The position numbers and the translations under genes are program-made. Of a DNA stretch of 27,422 bases, positions 22,470 through 27,422 are shown piece by piece. How positions within the stretch are numbered: position 1 is the first letter of the stretch; each line of letters starts with the position of its first letter. The stretch spans positions 1 to 27,422 of the forward strand of contig CAYWBW010000026.1 of assembly GCA_964456745.1 (NCBI GenBank). The letters are read 5' to 3'. This DNA is from CAYWBW01 sp964456745. Its GTDB lineage: Bacteria > Patescibacteriota > Gracilibacteria > GCA-2401425 > JAJOLG01. The notes beneath the pieces were generated by a model that was given only the letters and a program-made list of their open reading frames with translations, made no database searches and had not been told where the DNA came from.

Positions 22470-22483
22470 CAACTGATATTTAT

Positions 22484-24595
22484 CTAATTTGCTTCTTTTA
22501 TAGATAACTTATAACGTCACATACTATCTTTTTCTAACAGTTTAACTTTTACTAAATCTCAAGCTTTTACTACATCTTCAGTCTTTTCAACTCTTTGATT
22601 TGCTAATTGTGAGATATGAACAAGTCATTCTGTCTTAGGCATAAATTCAACAAAAGCTCAAAAATCCATAATCTTTACCACTTTTCAATCATATGTTTTT
22701 CAAACATCTGGTTTTTCTATTAATCATATTATAATTTTTTTTGCTTGTTCTCAAGCTTCTGAAGATTCTGCTGTAATGACAACAATTCAATCGTCGTCTA
22801 TATCAATTTTTACTCATGTCTCCTTAACGATCCCCTGAATAGTTTCTCATCATTTTCAAATGATAATTTTAATATCATCAATATCTACTTGCATAGTAAG
22901 TAGGCATGGAGCTGTTTTAGCTAGATTTGGTCTCGGAGCTGAGATGGCTTCCTCTATTGAATCTAAAACCTTAAACCTTCACTCTTTTGCTTGCTTAAAT
23001 GCAATCTTGAATACATCCATTGGAATACCAGTCAACTTAATATCCATTTGAATGGCTGTAATTCAGTCCCTAGTTCATGCAACTTTAAAATCCATGTCTC
23101 ATCAAAAATCTTCTTCATCTTGAAGATCAGTAAGGACTTTAAAATTTCAATCCTCATCAGTCATAAGTCACATTGCGATTCATCAAACCGGAGCTTTAAT
23201 TGGAACTCATGCATCCATTAATGATAATGTAGATCCACAAACAGCTGCCATTGATGAAGATCAATTAGATGCAAGAATCTCTGTAACCACCCTGACAACA
23301 TATGGAAAATCTTCTGAACTTGGAAGTACTGGGAGAAGAGCCTTTTCTGCAAGTGCTCAATGTCAAATTTCTCTATTTCATGTGCTAAGTCTATTTGATG
23401 TTTCTCATACAGAATATGGAGGAAAATTATAATGATGGAAATATCTTTTCTCACTTTCTCATTCAACTCATTCTACTAATTGTCTATCTCAAGGTCATCA
23501 TAAAGTAACAACTGAAAGTCATTGTGTTTCACCTCTATTAAAAAGTCATGATCAATGTACTCTTGGCAACAATCAAACTTCACACTCCAATGGCCTAATT
23601 TCATCCAATTTTCTTGACTTGATTCTTTTCTCATTTCATAGAATGGATTTCCTAATTGTTTTCTTGATCAAAGCTCAAAATGCATCCTTGATATCTCATT
23701 CACTGATCCTATCATCTTCATCTTCTATACCTTGATTCAATTTTTCTCCAATAACTTCAACTGCTAGCCCTTTAAGATCATCCAAGCTAGCAAATCTTTC
23801 AAGTTTTCAGATTGATTCATTGAATATAACTTCTTCAATTTGTGATATGTAAATTGAATCTAGCTCTCACTCAATTCTTTCATCAACTTTTTTCGCTACA
23901 AATTCAAATTTTTTCTTTCAAATTTCATTTGCGATCGATTCAATAAATTCACAAATCTTTTTTCATTTTTCTAAAGCAAACTCCATTGCTCATAATATGA
24001 TTTCTTCACTTACTTGGTTAGCTCAAGCCTCAATCATTACTATATTTTCTTTTGTACAAGTAACTAAGAGATCCAGGTCAGACCCCTCTCTTTGTTCTTG
24101 ATTAGGATTTAAAACATAGTTTCAATTAATTTGTCAAACTCTAACTAAAACATTTGGTCATAAGAATGGAATATCTGATATAGCAAATGCAACTCAGCAG
24201 GCAATTCATGCTGCAGTATCGTGAGCATTTATTCAGTCATAGGCTAGAGTTGTTAGCATTATTTGAGTTTCATGATTAAAGCCCTTTGGAAATAGTGGCC
24301 TAAGTCATCTATCTATAAGTCTTCAAATCAATATTTTATCATCAGGTGGTCTATTTTCTCGTTTATTGAAGCGATTGGATGTTATCCTTCATCATGCATA
24401 GTGTTTCTCTTGGTAGTTAACCATTAATGGGAAAAAATCTAGAGTAGTTGGCTTTCTTTTCATACAAGCGGTTGCGAGCACCATTGTATCTCATACCTTT
24501 ATTGTACAAGATCAATTAGTTTGTTGAGCTAGTTTTCATACTTCAATTGTATAATCTTGTCATTCAAGATTAAGAGTAAAGCTTTTTGTATTCAT
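22484..24595 (-). CDS. pnp: Polyribonucleotide nucleotidyltransferase (PNPase)
   Basis: PNPase degrades RNA from the 3' end with phosphate and is a core of bacterial mRNA decay. The 703-aa protein has two RNase PH-type halves: the first with GDTMVLATACMKRKP and RLIDRGLRPLFPKGF, the second with LPRVHGSGLFNRGETQGLS, HHYNFPPYSVGE, SNGSSSMAAVCGSTLSLMDA and DMDFKVAGTRDGITAIQMDI. A KH domain follows, with its GxxG in IIIGKGGETIQGIVKE near residue 580. Then comes an S1 domain (GKTYDGKVVKIMDFGAFVEF, LVHISQLA) near 625-700. Length and order are typical. The start is ATG 24595, divergent from dnaX. A hairpin follows the stop. The DEAD-box helicase in this window is a natural functional partner. Confidence 0.97.
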
Positions 24596-24770
24596 ATATA
24601 TTTTTTAATAATAGTAAATTAAGAGTATTAATTATCGCAGTTTTAACAAGTAGAAATTGTAAATTTAACTTACAATAATCATCAAACATTTTAGCTCAAA
24701 TGGATATAATATTGATATTACTTTCAGACGTGGTAAATTAGTTATAATTTAAGATTATAATTATTAAATA
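24596..24770. promoter_or_regulatory. Divergent pnp / dnaX promoter region
   Basis: These 175 bp separate two divergent starts. On the plus strand a perfect TATAAT at 24756-24761 ends 9 bases before the dnaX ATG, which again predicts a very short or absent leader. A second TATAAT lies at about 24742. No clear -35 box could be paired with either. No DnaA-box cluster (TTATCCACA) was seen, so there is no sign of an origin here. Confidence 0.45.
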
Positions 24771-26249
24771 ATGTCACTATATCTAAAATACCGTCCAAAT
24801 GATTTTGAAAATATGATTGGACAAGATCCAATTAGAAAAACTCTATTAAATAGCCTAAGTACATGAAACATTTCTCATGCTTATTTGTTTTCTGGTCCAA
24901 GATGAACTTGAAAAACAACATGTGCCAGACTAATTGCAAAAGCGTTAAACTGTCTTAATTTGAAAAATGATTGAAGCCCATGCCAAGTTTGTCAATCTTG
25001 TATTTCAATTAATGATTGATCTTTTGTTGACTTAGTAGAAATAGATGCTGCATCAAATACATGAGTAGATAATGTAAGAGATCTTCAATCAAAAATTTGA
25101 TTTTCTCCTAGCAATTGAAAGAAAAAAGTTTATGTATTAGATGAAGTACATATGCTTTCGAAATGAGCATTTAACGCTTTGCTTAAAACATTAGAAGAGC
25201 CACCTGAGTTTGTACATTTTATTTTAGTAACTACAGAATTTCACAAAGTGTTAGATACTATAATATCAAGATGTATTAATCTTAATTTTAGAAATATTTC
25301 TGAAGTTGACATTTCCCTTCGACTTGAGCATATTTGTAATTTAGAGTGATTTGAATATGAGAAATGAGCTTTGGAATTAATAGCTCATCAAGCAAATTGA
25401 TGAATGAGAGATGCAATATCCATATTAGATAAATTAAGATCTGAATGAAAACTTAATGTAGATGAAGTCTCTAAAAATCTCTGACTTACAACCAACTTAG
25501 TAGTAGAAGATTTAATTGATAATATTTTTAAGTGAAATAAAGATAAATGTTTAAATTTAATTAATGATCTAGCAAATAAATGATATGATTTATCAACTTT
25601 TCAACTTGAAATTTTAGAAAGTTTGAGAACAAGATTACATGATAAAAAGGATAATAAAGAAATCAAAACTTTGTTAAAAGTAATTTCACATTTTGTTAAA
25701 GCAGCTGAAAATCTTCGTTATAGCATTATTCCTCAATTGCCCCTTGAAATGGCATGTATAGAATCAATTTTATCAATATGAGCTTGAATAGAAATAGGCA
25801 AGGAATCTAAAACCAAATCAGAAAATGACAATATTGAAATTGAAACTAAAAAAGGAGAAATTAAAATTGAACAAATACATAAAAAAGAAAGACCTTCAAT
25901 AATTGAATTACCAAATTTGACTATTGAAAATGTAAAAAAATTAAAAAAAGATATTGAGTCAAAACTAAAGGATCCGGAAATCAAAATTGCTTTTAGAAAT
26001 TCCGAAATCAAAGATCTCAATAATGACCAGCTTATAATAGAAACTCAGTGCAATAGAGACAGTTTAGATATAAATTCAGACAAGTGAAGTCGTGACATAT
26101 TTAATGCATTTCATGATGTATTCTGAGACACTAAGACAAGATTTATTGCAAGAAATAAAAGTGAAGAAATAATAAAAGAGATAGGTGAAAGCAAAAAGCA
26201 AAATTCTAAAACATTAAATGAAATGGCTGATTGACTTTTTGATTTTTAA
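24771..26249 (+). CDS. dnaX: DNA polymerase III subunits gamma/tau (DnaX)
   Basis: DnaX is the ATPase of the clamp loader that puts the sliding clamp on DNA and links polymerase to helicase. The protein has 492 aa. It begins with the family form SLYLKYRPNDFENMIGQ. Walker A is SGPRGTGKTT (residues 41-50). A zinc site uses Cys 61, 71, 74 and 77. Next come EIDAASNTGVDNVRDL, VYVLDEVHMLSKGAFNALLK (Walker B with the DEVH form), LEEPPEFVHFILVTTE, the sensor/finger ISRC and GGMRDAISILDKL. The C-terminal 150 residues are charged and low in complexity, then a tau-like end. CGA at 25320 encodes R184, a plausible Arg site. recF starts 6 bp after the stop, so the two form an operon. Confidence 0.97.
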
Positions 26250-26255
26250 TAATTG

Positions 26256-27353
26256 ATGATAAAATCCATTGAGCTAACGAATTACCGCAATATAAAAAAG
26301 ATGAGCATTGAGTTTTCTCCAGAAAAAACTATAATTATTTGAAATAATTGACACTGAAAAAGTTCAATATTAGAAGCAGTATATTTTTTAAGTATATGAA
26401 AAGCTTATAGATCGAAAACATTTAGTGATGTAATAAAATTTTGAGAAGAGTTTACTCAAATAAAAGCAAATATATCAAATTGATCTTTATCTATACCAAA
26501 TGAAAATTGTAAATCTTTATTTATATGATTTACATCAAAACCTAAATTGAAGATCAAGTACAAATTTCAATCAAGTGATATTTCTGCATTTGATTTTTTG
26601 TGAAATTTTAATTGCGTTTTATTTACACCAAATGATTTAAAAATCATTACACAATCCCCTTCAGACAGAAGAACTTTCTTAAATTCTTTATTGATCAGAT
26701 TAGACAAAAAATATGCTAATTTATTAAACACTTATTTAAAAGTGCACAGTCAAAGAAATGCACTTCTGAAAGATATTTCACAAAATAAGTGTGACAAAGA
26801 ATATTTGCACATTTGGAATAATAAGTTAATTCAATACTGATATGAAATACAAATTAAAAGAATTGATATAATAAAAGATCTGCTAAAATTAATCGACAAG
26901 TTTTACAATAAGATTTCTAAGTCTAAAGATAAATTTAAAATTAAGCTTATTTCTAATAGCTTTTGAGATTTATCAATTGACAGAGCTAGTTATTTAAAAC
27001 AAATAGAAAAAACACAAGAAAAAGATATTATTTTTTGATCAACATCTGTATGACCACATAGGGATGATATTTTATTTACTCTTAATTGAAAAGACATGAG
27101 ACAATTTGCTTCTCAATGAGAAATTCGAACTTGAGTACTAGCTTTAAAATATGCAGAAATAGAAATTTTAAAAGAAAAAAAATGACATATTACACTTTTA
27201 CTTGATGATGTTTTTTCAGAATTGGATGAGCACAGACAGAAATCATTAATTAGCTTATCTAAGAAATTTCAAACTATTATTAGCTGTACACACCCACCAT
27301 ATTGATATAAATGAAAGCTACTTTATAAAATTTCAAATTGAATAGTTAAGTAG
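26256..27353 (+). CDS. recF: DNA replication and repair protein RecF
   Basis: RecF binds gapped DNA and helps load RecA in recombinational repair. The protein has 365 aa, the usual size. The N-terminus IKSIELTNYRNIKK is typical. Walker A is GNNGHGKS (residues 29-36). LFTPNDLKIITQSPSDRRTF follows in the conserved middle. GSTSVGPHRDDILF, the ABC-type signature SQGEIRT and Walker B LLLDDVFSELD lie towards the C-terminus. All 19 glycines are TGA by my count. CGA at 27126 encodes R291 in SQGEIRT, a near-invariant Arg. The start ATG 26256 lies 6 bp after dnaX. dnaA, a classical neighbour of recF, is 14 kb away here. Confidence 0.96.
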
Positions 27354-27387
27354 CTTAACTCATTTGCAGGTTAAATCTTTTTTTGCA

Positions 27388-27422
27388 ATGCTAAGAAAAA
27401 TATTCCTTCATTCTAAAATGAA
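27388..27422 (+). CDS. Possible start of a further gene, cut by the window edge
   Basis: An ATG at 27388 opens a frame (MLRKIFLHSKM) that stays open to the last base. It begins 34 bases after recF on the same strand, so a third operon member is plausible. Only 11 codons are visible. A perfect 6-bp inverted repeat (TTCATT / AATGAA, 27407-27422) overlaps it and could instead mark a transcript end. Confidence 0.25.
   Translation, partial: MLRKIFLHSKM

Larger units (their letters stand above)
22188..22483. other. Intergenic gap between pnp and the giant gene
   Basis: These 296 bp hold the 3' flank of pnp and the upstream region of the giant gene, both read leftward. They contain two inverted repeats, listed separately. 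A slightly less AT-rich patch at about 22355-22390 (CGCAGAGGCGTTGGATTGC) sits inside a possible long-range GTAGAT / ATCTAC pairing (about 22319-22387). It does not fold as a tRNA and lacks a T-loop motif. A structured leader for the giant gene is possible but unproven. No coding frame was seen. Confidence 0.45.

Noticed and set aside
27354..27422. A minus-strand frame entering from the right edge and running back into recF
   Set aside because: It overlaps the well-supported recF on the opposite strand and shows no recognisable protein features.
1..27422. CRISPR arrays, insertion sequences or prophage genes
   Set aside because: No short regular direct repeats with unique spacers, no transposase-like motifs and no terminal inverted repeats with target duplications were seen. 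The only regular repeats lie inside the giant coding frame.

Overview
The window comes from a bacterium that reads UGA as glycine (genetic code 25). This code is known from the candidate phyla Absconditabacteria (SR1) and Gracilibacteria (BD1-5). The evidence is direct: conserved motifs in DnaA, DnaX, RecF, MurG, PNPase, enolase, LigA and a DEAD-box helicase only appear when in-frame TGA is read as Gly. In RecF all 19 glycines and in MurG 21 of 22 are TGA by hand count. TAA and TAG are the only stops used. The DNA is very AT-rich. No gene has a recognisable Shine-Dalgarno sequence. CGA falls at conserved Arg positions in DnaA, RecF and MtaB, so it still reads as Arg here. All gene limits below use code 25; with the standard code most genes shatter into fragments. 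I cannot separate the two phyla from this window.

Layout. 212-1921 (+) is a soluble protein of unknown function. 1965-7674 (-) holds a DEAD-box RNA helicase with an RGG tail, NAD-dependent DNA ligase (ligA) and aspartate kinase, all in one direction; a 409-bp gap with four TGYACA words lies between ligA and the helicase. A divergent promoter region at 7675-7779 leads into a rightward group: a possibly exported unknown protein, murG, lepB, a small coiled-coil protein and dnaA, the last two overlapping by one base. Enolase (-) meets dnaA tail to tail. mtaB (+) follows, and ends 6 bp from the stop of a giant leftward gene.

The giant gene (14700-22187, -) is the standout. It encodes a 2495-aa secreted protein with a signal peptide, seven RCC1 repeats (a whole beta-propeller), a LamG-like domain, a tandem array of Ig-like modules with a period near 660 bp, and a C-terminal wall anchor in which a peptidoglycan-binding-like segment sits between two SLH domains. 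It looks like a surface adhesin or host-contact protein. Upstream of it lies a non-coding gap with inverted repeats, then pnp (-). Divergent from pnp is the pair dnaX-recF (+). The last bases may start one more gene.

Most genes are housekeeping: replication initiation and repair (dnaA, dnaX, recF, ligA), RNA turnover and remodelling (pnp, helicase), tRNA modification (mtaB), glycolysis (eno), wall synthesis (murG, possibly aspartate kinase) and export (lepB, which could process the giant protein). No tRNA, rRNA, CRISPR array or insertion sequence was seen.
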